In this document: positions 1-4,810 of the stretch, in pieces | Numbering within the stretch: the stretch's first letter is position 1 | How the letters are laid out: every line of letters begins with the position of its first letter | NCBI GenBank assembly: GCA_038065515.1 | Contig: JBBTQV010000053.1 | Span: forward strand, 1-5,104 | DNA length: 5,104 nucleotides | Reading direction: 5' to 3' | Origin: JAGOPO01 sp038065515 | Lineage (GTDB): Bacteria > Patescibacteriota > Minisyncoccia > 2-02-FULL-40-12 > GWA2-44-9 | Translations under genes and position numbers: made by a program | Notes under the pieces: model-generated | What the model was told of the DNA's origin: nothing | Databases searched by the model: none | Seen by the model: the letters and a program-made list of their open reading frames with translations, nothing else

Positions 1-350
1 GTCAGGATGCGGCTGTACTGGTTGAACCGCGAGCGGCCCTGTTCCCCTTCGTATTTATACATCTGCTCCAGCGACGGGAAAATCATCGTCAACAGCTGCA
101 TGATGATACTGCCGGTGATGTACGGCCCGAGGCCCAGCATCGCAATCGACAGTGTCGCCAAAGAGCCTCCGGTGAATGTACCGTACAGGCCGAACAGCGC
201 GTTCTGGCTCATGAAGTCGCGCAAACGCGAAGCATCAACGGCCGGAATAGGAACGCTGTGCAGTAACTGTGCAACCGCCATCAGGGCGAGAATAAACAGA
301 ACTTTATTGCGGAGCTCCTTCCGTCGGAATATCTGAGTGATGATGTTCAT
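1..350 (-). CDS. secY: Preprotein translocase subunit SecY, N-terminal part (gene runs off the window)
   Basis: SecY is the channel-forming subunit of the SecYEG translocon in the cytoplasmic membrane; it threads unfolded secretory proteins across and inserts membrane proteins. Reading from the ATG at 348-350, 116 codons are visible before the window edge, about a quarter of the usual length of roughly 430 residues. Residues 17-34 form the first hydrophobic segment, followed by the plug-region motif HSVPIPAVD (31-39). Residues 64-92 are the second membrane segment and contain the SecY family signature LGLGPYITGSIIMQLL (72-87), then EGEQGR (101-106), which fits the family consensus EGExGR. It is the last visible gene of the cluster, 22 bases after the rplO stop, the usual place for secY in the spc operon. 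No Shine-Dalgarno site is seen; the bases before the ATG are pyrimidine-rich (ccacttcctt). The identification is secure and only the 3' part is missing. Confidence 0.97.
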   Translation of the reverse strand, partial: MNIITQIFRRKELRNKVLFILALMAVAQLLHSVPIPAVDASRLRDFMSQNALFGLYGTFTGGSLATLSIAMLGLGPYITGSIIMQLLTMIFPSLEQMYKYEGEQGRSRFNQYSRIL

Positions 351-372
351 AAGGAAGTGGACTGTTGGGTGT

Positions 373-849
373 TTACTCTTCGATGGTTCCCCCTGCCTGC
401 TCAATCTTCTGCTTCGCCGCTGCGGACATCGTGATTCCCTTGAAATTCAGTTTTCGTTTGAGATTTCCCGTCGCCAGAATCTTCACCAGATGAGCGTCCG
501 CAGAAATCAGCCCCTTGGTCTTCAGCGTCTCGATGGATACCGTATCACCATCGCTGAAGATATCCAACGCGCGCACATTTACCTCCCACGGCTTGTAGCG
601 CTTGATGGAGAAGTAGCGGTGCTTGCGATGCGGGCTCTTGTTGCCGTGCTTCTTGCTTGCGCCGCGCTGTTTCGGGAACAGCTGCCAGATACGGTTGTCG
701 CCGCCGCGAAATCCCGCACGGACCGTCGCGCCGGCGCGGGACTTCTGTCCCTTCGTTCCGGCTCCGGATGTCGTACCGCGTTTGCCTCCGCGTCCAACAC
801 GCTTCTGGCTCTTCCGTGTATGTTTTGCTTTGAGCGTTGAGAGCTGCAT
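373..849 (-). CDS. rplO: 50S ribosomal protein L15 (uL15)
   Basis: L15 is a late-assembling large-subunit protein that binds 23S rRNA. The product has 158 residues, slightly longer than E. coli L15 (144). The Gly/Arg/Lys-rich N-terminal extension that threads into 23S rRNA is clear: GRGGKRGTTSGAGTKGQKSR at residues 19-38, then AGFRGGD (45-51) and QLFPKQRG (56-63). The C-terminal globular part (about 75-158) carries VKILATGNLKRKL and ends in KIEQAGGTIEE, as in the family. The KRGTTSG form of the core, with SKKHGNKSPHRKHR just after it, resembles L15 of the Candidate Phyla Radiation rather than of Proteobacteria; this is from memory of the family, not a search. The ATG follows the rpsE stop after only 9 bases with no SD site. 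rpmD, which normally lies between rpsE and rplO, is missing. Confidence 0.97.
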   Translation of the reverse strand: MQLSTLKAKHTRKSQKRVGRGGKRGTTSGAGTKGQKSRAGATVRAGFRGGDNRIWQLFPKQRGASKKHGNKSPHRKHRYFSIKRYKPWEVNVRALDIFSDGDTVSIETLKTKGLISADAHLVKILATGNLKRKLNFKGITMSAAAKQKIEQAGGTIEE

Positions 850-858
850 ATCGGTTGA

Positions 859-1500
859 TTACTTAAATTTAACTTTTCCTGCGCGGATTTTGCCCAACGC
901 AACCATCGTCGCGCGTGCGATGTTGATTTTGTTGTTGGTGCGGCCGGTCAGTTTTCCGGTCAGCCCCGCGATGCCCGCCATCTGCGCGACGACGCGCACA
1001 GCGCCTCCGGCTTTAATACCGGACTTACTGGGCTTCAGGATAACCGCCGCGCTGGAATACTTACCTTCCACCTGATAAGGGATGGTGCCGTCTTTGATGA
1101 CCAGTGTCACCAGATTCTTCTTGGCCTGGTGGTACGCCTTCTGAATGGACTGCTGAACATCGCGGCCCTTTGCCAGACCGACGCCCACGCGGCCTTTGCC
1201 GTTGCCGGCAACGACGGTGGCACGGAATGAGAAGCGTTTGCCTCCCTTGGTAACACGGGCAACGCGGGCAATATCGAGCGTGCGCTGATCGTATTCGGGC
1301 TTCTCAACGGGACGGTCGCGACGAGGACCGCGGCCGCCGGGGCGTCCCGTGTTGCGGCCTCCGCGCGTGCCAAAGCGGCCTCCGGCCATCGGGCGCATTG
1401 CCTGCGGGCGTTCGGCCTGAACCGGCGCAGACACGGGCACAGGCGTTGGTGCGACGGGGGTTTCTACCGGCTCTTGATTGTTGGTTGTGTTGTCTTCCAT
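859..1500 (-). CDS. rpsE: 30S ribosomal protein S5 (uS5) with long low-complexity N-terminal tail
   Basis: S5 sits on the back of the small subunit near the mRNA entry channel, contacts S4 and S8, and affects decoding accuracy. The product has 213 residues against 167 in E. coli. Residues 1-35 are rich in Pro, Val, Ala and Glu; 36-65 are Gly/Arg-rich with RGG-like runs (GGRFGTRGGRNTGRPGGRGP). The normal protein starts near residue 70: the S5 RNA-binding domain includes RVTKGGKRFSFRATVVAGNGKGRVGVG (split here as residues 82-95 and 96-108), and the C-terminal domain includes IKAGGAVRVVAQMAGI (162-177) and INIARAT (192-198). It ends about 15 residues after that motif, shorter than E. coli S5. 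The frame stays open upstream to 1593, but that part overlaps rplR and reads as a shadow of it, so the ATG at 1500, 4 bases after the rplR stop, is chosen. No SD site at a normal distance. Confidence 0.96.
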   Translation of the reverse strand: MEDNTTNNQEPVETPVAPTPVPVSAPVQAERPQAMRPMAGGRFGTRGGRNTGRPGGRGPRRDRPVEKPEYDQRTLDIARVARVTKGGKRFSFRATVVAGNGKGRVGVGLAKGRDVQQSIQKAYHQAKKNLVTLVIKDGTIPYQVEGKYSSAAVILKPSKSGIKAGGAVRVVAQMAGIAGLTGKLTGRTNNKINIARATMVALGKIRAGKVKFK

Positions 1501-1504
1501 ATGT

Positions 1505-1861
1505 TTAGACGGTGATGCCTCCGGCCCGAAGCGCTTCGGCAACCGCTTGAATGCGTCCATGATATTTGAAACCGGCCTTGTCGAAAATAACAACGGTCAC
1601 GCCCTTCTCTTTAAGAAGTCCGGCGAGCTTCTTACCCGCTTCCGCGGCATGCTCGGTCTTGGTGCCCGCCTTCTTCAGCTGTGCATCGCTGACTGCGGCA
1701 ATGGTTTTTCCGGTCGCATCATCAATGGCCTGCACATACACATGCACATTGCTCTTAAACACGGTCACGCGCGGACGCTCGGCTGTTCCGGCAATCTTCG
1801 CCCGACCGCGGATGTGGCGGCGTGTGCGGTTGACCCTCTTGGTGATGTTGATATCAGTCAT
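1505..1861 (-). CDS. rplR: 50S ribosomal protein L18 (uL18)
   Basis: L18 binds 5S rRNA and, with L5, anchors it in the central protuberance of the large subunit. The product has 118 residues, the usual bacterial size (about 117-122). The N-terminal basic stretch (KRVNRTRRHIRGR, 8-20) precedes the conserved RPRVTVFKSNVHVYVQAIDD (29-48) and the C-terminal signature FDKAGFKYHGR (93-103), a variant of the usual FDRGGYxYHGR. It ends in LRAGGITV, matching the family's terminal GGL-hydrophobic pattern. The gene starts 15 bases after the rplF stop and is followed 4 bases after its own stop by rpsE, so coupled translation with rpsE is likely. No SD site is visible before the ATG (cctgaccacaccacc). Confidence 0.97.
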   Translation of the reverse strand: MTDINITKRVNRTRRHIRGRAKIAGTAERPRVTVFKSNVHVYVQAIDDATGKTIAAVSDAQLKKAGTKTEHAAEAGKKLAGLLKEKGVTVVIFDKAGFKYHGRIQAVAEALRAGGITV

Positions 1862-1876
1862 GGTGGTGTGGTCAGG

Positions 1877-2425
1877 TTATGCGGCAGTTGCGGCCTTCTT
1901 GCCGGCTTTCTTCTTGATGACCTCGTCGGAATAGCGGATGCCACTGCCCTTGTACGGCTCCGGCAATCGTTTGGAACGGATGAGCGACGCAACATGGCCC
2001 ACAACTTCTTTGTCGATGCCGATGACTTTGATGGTGGTCTTGTCGACAACGAACTCGATGCCTTCCGGTGCGATGACAGGAATCGTGTGACTGTATCCCA
2101 GCGACAACTCTAAATCTTTGCCCTTGAGCACGGCCTTGTAGCCGACGCCCTGGAAAATCAGTGTTTCGGTCCACCCCTCGCTCACGCCCAAAATCATGTT
2201 GCTGATGAGCGCACGCCACAGACCCCACTGCGCACCGAGGTCGCGACTGGGATTCTCCGCCGTGGGTGCCACCAGAACATTCGCACCGTCGACGGTAAGC
2301 GAAATTCCGGCAGGCATCTGCTTCACGAGCGTTCCCTTGGGTCCCTTTACGGTGACAACCGAGTCAACGACATCGATGGTCACACCGCTGGGCAAGGCAA
2401 TAGGTTTTTTTCCGATTTTAGACAT
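1877..2425 (-). CDS. rplF: 50S ribosomal protein L6 (uL6)
   Basis: L6 is a two-domain large-subunit protein near the sarcin-ricin loop and the factor-binding site, where it supports elongation factor action. The product has 182 residues, close to the 177 of E. coli. It opens with the canonical MSKIGKKPIALPSGV and has VKGPKG at 26-31 in the first domain. The second domain includes VGYKA (94-98) and the L6 signature PEPYKGSGIRYSDEVIKKK (155-173), followed by the basic end AGKKAATAA. The frame is open upstream to 2485, but the extra 20 codons would overlap the end of rpsH and do not resemble L6, so the start at 2425 is chosen. That ATG lies 10 bases after the rpsH stop, with no SD site (acgaacgcat). 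Confidence 0.97.
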   Translation of the reverse strand: MSKIGKKPIALPSGVTIDVVDSVVTVKGPKGTLVKQMPAGISLTVDGANVLVAPTAENPSRDLGAQWGLWRALISNMILGVSEGWTETLIFQGVGYKAVLKGKDLELSLGYSHTIPVIAPEGIEFVVDKTTIKVIGIDKEVVGHVASLIRSKRLPEPYKGSGIRYSDEVIKKKAGKKAATAA

Positions 2426-2435
2426 ATGCGTTCGT

Positions 2436-2837
2436 TTACCAAATTTCAAACATAACTTCTCCGCCCAAACCGTTCTTGCGCGCATCTTGAGAGGTCATGA
2501 TGCCCTTGGATGTGGAAACCACTGCGGTTCCGTATCCGGAGCGGACGGCGCGGATCTGGCTTGCCTTGATGTAGATGTGGCGGCTGGGGCGGCTGATGAT
2601 ACGCATACCCGCGATTGCGCCTTCGGTGCCGTCGGTGTACTTGAGCGCCATATCGAGGTATTCGACTTCGGACTTCTTGGTTGTGCGTGTGCGGCGTTCA
2701 ACTTCACCGATGTAACCGGCGGCGTTGAGCAGCTGCGCAATTTGCAGTTTCACTTTTGAGAACGGGACCGTCACGCGCTCGCGGCCGACGGCCTGCGCGT
2801 TCTTGATCCTGTTCAGCATGTCAGAAATGGGGTCCAT
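2436..2837 (-). CDS. rpsH: 30S ribosomal protein S8 (uS8)
   Basis: S8 is a primary binder of the 16S rRNA central domain (helix 21 region) and is needed early in small-subunit assembly; in E. coli it also represses its own spc operon. The product has 133 residues (E. coli 130). The start MDPISDMLNRIKNA is typical. The C-terminal rRNA-binding part is clear: ISRPSRHIYI (81-90) followed by the S8 signature region GYGTAVVSTSKGIMTSQDAR (101-120) with the conserved STSKG (108-112), then GGEVMFEIW at the end. The ATG is 15 bases after the rpsN stop and lacks an SD site (tcaatatttctgact). Whether this S8 also acts as an operon repressor cannot be seen from the protein alone. Confidence 0.97.
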   Translation of the reverse strand: MDPISDMLNRIKNAQAVGRERVTVPFSKVKLQIAQLLNAAGYIGEVERRTRTTKKSEVEYLDMALKYTDGTEGAIAGMRIISRPSRHIYIKASQIRAVRSGYGTAVVSTSKGIMTSQDARKNGLGGEVMFEIW

Positions 2838-2852
2838 AGTCAGAAATATTGA

Positions 2853-3038
2853 TTACCAAGATGATTTACGAATTCCCGGCAACAGTCCGTCGTTGGCCAG
2901 CTCGCGGAAACAGATACGGCACAGCTGGACCTTCCCCATATAGAAGCGGGAGCGGCCGCAGCGGAAACAGCGGTTCACTTTGCGCGAGCTGAACTTCGGC
3001 GTTTTGTTACTGCGTGCGGTTGTTGATGTTTTTGCCAT
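2853..3038 (-). CDS. rpsN: 30S ribosomal protein S14 (uS14), zinc-ribbon type
   Basis: S14 packs against the 3' major domain (head) of 16S rRNA and is a late assembly protein. The product is 61 residues, the size of the short zinc-binding form; the zinc-free form is about 100. Four cysteines in two CxxC pairs (Cys24, Cys27, Cys40, Cys43) should hold one zinc ion. The family core CFRCGRSRFYMGKVQLCRIC is at 24-43, followed by FRELANDG and the typical end LPGIRKSSW. The segment between the cysteine pairs (MGKVQ) departs from the common R-K/D-F form, but the spacing of 12 residues is kept. The ATG is only 3 bases after the rplE stop, the tightest junction in the window, so coupling with rplE is likely. 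Confidence 0.97.
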   Translation of the reverse strand: MAKTSTTARSNKTPKFSSRKVNRCFRCGRSRFYMGKVQLCRICFRELANDGLLPGIRKSSW

Positions 3039-3041
3039 AGT

Positions 3042-3581
3042 CTACTTTTTGAGAGGAAAGCCCATACCCGTCAGCAAGGCGATTCCCTGCTCACGATTCT
3101 TGGCTGTCGTGGTAATGGTGACCTGCAGACCGAAAATATCTTTCACATTCTCCAGATTCACCTCGGGGAAAATACTGTGTTCTTTGATGCCGATGTTCAG
3201 ATTACCATCGCGGTCAAAGTTTTTCGGATCAATACCGCGGAAGTCCCTCGACAATGGAAGCGCCAACGACATAAAACGGTCGAGGAAGTCCCACATACGC
3301 GGTCCGCGCAGAGTGACGGCGTATCCGACGGTGACGCCCTCACGGACCTTGAAGCTTGCAATGGACTGTTTTGCCAAACGGGCTGACGGTTTCTGACCGG
3401 AAATCAGCGCCAAGTCCTTTGCAATGCGCTCCAGCGCCTTGTCATCCTTGTGGATGCGCCCGACGCCGACATTGAGCGTAATCTTGGTGATGCGTGGCAC
3501 CGCCATGACATTGGCAATACCAAACTGCTTCCGCAGGGCGGGAGCGACGGTTTTTTGGTATTTGTCGGTAAGGCGTGACAT
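3042..3581 (-). CDS. rplE: 50S ribosomal protein L5 (uL5)
   Basis: L5 binds 5S rRNA with L18 and forms part of the central protuberance, contacting P-site tRNA and the small subunit across bridge B1b. The product has 179 residues, equal to E. coli L5. Visible family parts are PRITKITLNVGVG (29-41), ISGQKPSARLAKQSIASFKV (60-79) which covers the L5 signature, REG with a following LRGPRMWDFLDRF (91-103), and GIKEHSIFPEVN (131-142). It ends in GMGFPLKK; the usual GMDI near the C-terminus is GLQV here. Unlike all its neighbours, this gene is preceded by a 44-base gap that carries a promoter candidate reaching almost to the ATG. The stop is TAG, and rpsN follows after 3 bases. Confidence 0.97.
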   Translation of the reverse strand: MSRLTDKYQKTVAPALRKQFGIANVMAVPRITKITLNVGVGRIHKDDKALERIAKDLALISGQKPSARLAKQSIASFKVREGVTVGYAVTLRGPRMWDFLDRFMSLALPLSRDFRGIDPKNFDRDGNLNIGIKEHSIFPEVNLENVKDIFGLQVTITTTAKNREQGIALLTGMGFPLKK

Positions 3582-3625
3582 GGTGTTATAGTATACTCAA
3601 TTTTGGCTTTCTGTAAAGACTTTCG
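3582..3625 (-). promoter_or_regulatory. Candidate sigma70-like internal promoter upstream of rplE (rplX-rplE gap)
   Basis: This AT-rich 44-base gap is the only real spacer in the cluster. On the minus strand it reads TTTACA (3617-3612), a 16-base spacer, then TATACT (3595-3590). Each hexamer matches its sigma70 consensus (TTGACA, TATAAT) at five of six positions, and the spacing is near the optimal 17. Only 8 bases (ataacacc) separate the -10 hexamer from the rplE ATG, so the expected transcription start would lie 0 to 3 bases before the ATG and give a leaderless or nearly leaderless mRNA. The -10 lies within the 8-base palindrome AGTATACT (3590-3597). The match could be due to chance in AT-rich DNA; no transcript data are available. 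Confidence 0.5.
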
Positions 3626-3937
3626 TTAGATTTGCGTCTTCGTTTTGCGGTCGATACGGACCTTACTCTTGCCGTCGGCGCCAAGCTCCCAGCCGATGCG
3701 GGCCGCTTTACCGGTGTCTTTGTTCACCACCGCAACGCCGGCCGCACCCACCCAGCGCTCCACGGAAACGATCTGGCCTTTCTGCCCCTGCTTGCGGGCT
3801 TTCAGGTGGCGTTTCACCATGTTCAGACCCTCCACGATGACTTTGTGATTCTTCGGATCGGTGCGCAAAATCGCTCCGGTCTTGTTCCGGTCTTTTCCGC
3901 TCAACATGATTACTTTGTCGCCTTTCTTGATCTTCAT
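3626..3937 (-). CDS. rplX: 50S ribosomal protein L24 (uL24)
   Basis: L24 is an assembly-initiating large-subunit protein that binds the 5' domain of 23S rRNA near the exit tunnel opening. The product has 103 residues (E. coli 104). The KOW motif lies at about 4-31: KKGDKVIMLSGKDRNKTGAI, followed by KVIVEGLNMVKRHLK (32-46), the characteristic L24 continuation. Then KGQIVSVERWVGAAGVAVV (53-71) aligns without gaps to the E. coli segment ending in VSNVAIF, but the usual Ser-Asn pair is Ala66-Gly67 here. The frame is open upstream to 4129, but those 64 codons lie inside rplN and are a shadow; MKIKKGDK at 3937 is the family start. It begins 10 bases after the rplN stop, with no SD site (caccagaact). 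Confidence 0.96.
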   Translation of the reverse strand: MKIKKGDKVIMLSGKDRNKTGAILRTDPKNHKVIVEGLNMVKRHLKARKQGQKGQIVSVERWVGAAGVAVVNKDTGKAARIGWELGADGKSKVRIDRKTKTQI

Positions 3938-3947
3938 AGTTCTGGTG

Positions 3948-4313
3948 TTACACAAGTTCCTGCGCCAACGATGCGATGGTCTGATAGCCCTTTTCTTTAA
4001 TCTCACGCGGAATCGGTCCGAAAATACGCCCGCCCTTCGGTTCCTTGCCGTCAAGGATGACAACCGCGTTCTCGTCAAAGCGCAGCACGGTGCCGTCTTT
4101 GCGATGCCATGGCGCGCGCTGACGGACAACGAGAGCCTTGAGAATATCTTTCTTCTTTACGGCCTTGCGGGGTTCGGCGACTTTGACCGACACCACGACG
4201 ATGTCGCCGATCTGGGCGTAGCGACGGCGCGTACCGCCGAGCACCTTGAACACTCCGACGCGCTTTGCGCCGGTGTTGTCTGCGACATTTACGATTGAGC
4301 GGGGCTGTAACAT
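3948..4313 (-). CDS. rplN: 50S ribosomal protein L14 (uL14)
   Basis: L14 lies at the subunit interface, contacts 16S rRNA (bridges B5 and B8) and is the docking site for the silencing factor RsfS. The product has 121 residues, the usual length. Family features are MLQPRSIVNVADNTGAKRV (1-19), VLGGTRRRYAQIGD (24-37), VKKKDILKALVVR (52-64), RKDGTVLRFDENAVV (71-85) and GGRIFGPIPREIKEKG (94-109), ending in SLAQELV. Two small departures from the common consensus are ADNTGA in place of ADNSGA and KGGRIFGP in place of RGTRIFGP. The ATG is 4 bases after the rpsQ stop with no SD site (tcct precedes it), and rplX follows after 10 bases. Confidence 0.98.
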   Translation of the reverse strand: MLQPRSIVNVADNTGAKRVGVFKVLGGTRRRYAQIGDIVVVSVKVAEPRKAVKKKDILKALVVRQRAPWHRKDGTVLRFDENAVVILDGKEPKGGRIFGPIPREIKEKGYQTIASLAQELV

Positions 4314-4317
4314 AGGA

Positions 4318-4596
4318 TTAGGATTTGTTGGTTTTCAGCTTTTCGACGACTTCCCATCGCTTGCTCTTGGAAAGCGGGCGCGTCTCACGGATAACCACCA
4401 CATCGCCCGTGTGATACTCGCCGTTTTCATCGTGTGCTTTGTAGCGCGTGCTGACCTTGAAGTACTTCTTGTACATCGTGTTCTTCTTCAGGCGCAGCAC
4501 TTCAACAACGACCGTCTTGGTCATTTTATCGCTCACAACGGTTCCCTTGAGCGTGCGGATCTTCTTCAGTTGTTCGGTTGCGGTAGTCATGTTCAT
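4318..4596 (-). CDS. rpsQ: 30S ribosomal protein S17 (uS17)
   Basis: S17 is a primary 16S rRNA binder in the 5' domain and takes part in early small-subunit assembly. The product has 92 residues (E. coli 84), an OB-fold protein. Family parts are LKGTVVSDKMTKTVVVEV (16-33), YKKYFKVSTRYKAHDENG (42-59) and the S17 signature GDVVVIRETRPLSKSKRW (64-81). Two start codons are possible: the ATG at 4596, 4 bases after the rpmC stop, and a second ATG two codons later at 4590. The first is chosen because it lies closest to the upstream stop, but the family does not decide between them. The mRNA before the start is A-rich and consists of a heptamer repeat rather than an SD site. Confidence 0.97.
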   Translation of the reverse strand: MNMTTATEQLKKIRTLKGTVVSDKMTKTVVVEVLRLKKNTMYKKYFKVSTRYKAHDENGEYHTGDVVVIRETRPLSKSKRWEVVEKLKTNKS

Positions 4597-4600
4597 TATT

Positions 4601-4621
4601 CTATTTTCTATTTTCTATTTT
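4601..4621. repeat. Three perfect tandem heptamers over the rpmC stop
   Basis: The plus strand reads ctatttt three times in a row with no mismatch; on the coding strand this is AAAATAG x3. The array encodes the last six residues of L29 and its stop codon and ends 4 bases before the rpsQ ATG. Because 7 is not a multiple of 3, each copy is read in a different frame, and only the last one supplies an in-frame TAG. Confidence 0.9.
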
Positions 4622-4801
4622 CTCTCGGTTCAACACAGTCAAAATGCGTGCGATAAGGCGGCGAGTTGCAGCAATATCGCTTGTCCGCTTGAGTTTTTTA
4701 TCAGCCAAATCGAAACGGTACTGCGCAACACGGGCGCGCGCCTCTTCCAGCATGGTCTGCAGTTCGGCGGCGTTGTGAGTTGTAAGGTCGGTCTTTTTCA
4801 T
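4601..4801 (-). CDS. rpmC: 50S ribosomal protein L29 (uL29)
   Basis: L29 is a small helical large-subunit protein at the exit-tunnel rim, beside L23, where signal recognition particle and trigger factor dock. The product has 66 residues (E. coli 63) and is predicted to be two long helices: about 10-36 (AAELQTMLEEARARVAQYRF within it) and 42-62. The most diagnostic segment is TSDIAATRRLIARILTVL (40-57), which fits the family pattern of an IRxxRRxIARxxTxL helix. The gene lies directly between rplP and rpsQ, as is standard. Its last six codons and the TAG stop are made entirely of three perfect copies of a 7-base repeat, so the C-terminal residues KIENRK may be a repeat product rather than a conserved sequence. 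The start is 9 bases after the rplP stop, without an SD site. Confidence 0.95.
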   Translation of the reverse strand: MKKTDLTTHNAAELQTMLEEARARVAQYRFDLADKKLKRTSDIAATRRLIARILTVLNREKIENRK

Positions 4802-4810
4802 CGTAGTGGG

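Noticed and set aside
1501..1593. 31-codon upstream extension of rpsE
   Set aside because: It overlaps the end of rplR and does not resemble S5; the ATG at 1500, just after the rplR stop, fits the spacing of the operon.
1478..2113. Long plus-strand open frame (211 codons) across rpsE, rplR and rplF
   Set aside because: It runs antisense to three well-identified ribosomal protein genes, shows no recognisable motif and crosses gene boundaries; it arises from the codon bias of the minus-strand genes.
2426..2485. 20-codon upstream extension of rplF
   Set aside because: It overlaps the rpsH end; canonical L6 begins MSKIGKKP at 2425.
3606..3620. Possible terminator hairpin in the rplX-rplE gap (CTTT-acag-AAAG)
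   Set aside because: The stem is only 4 base pairs, A/T-rich, and not followed by a U-tract; it cannot act as an intrinsic terminator.
3938..4129. 64-codon upstream extension of rplX
   Set aside because: It lies wholly inside rplN in another frame and has no L24 similarity; family alignment places the start at 3937.
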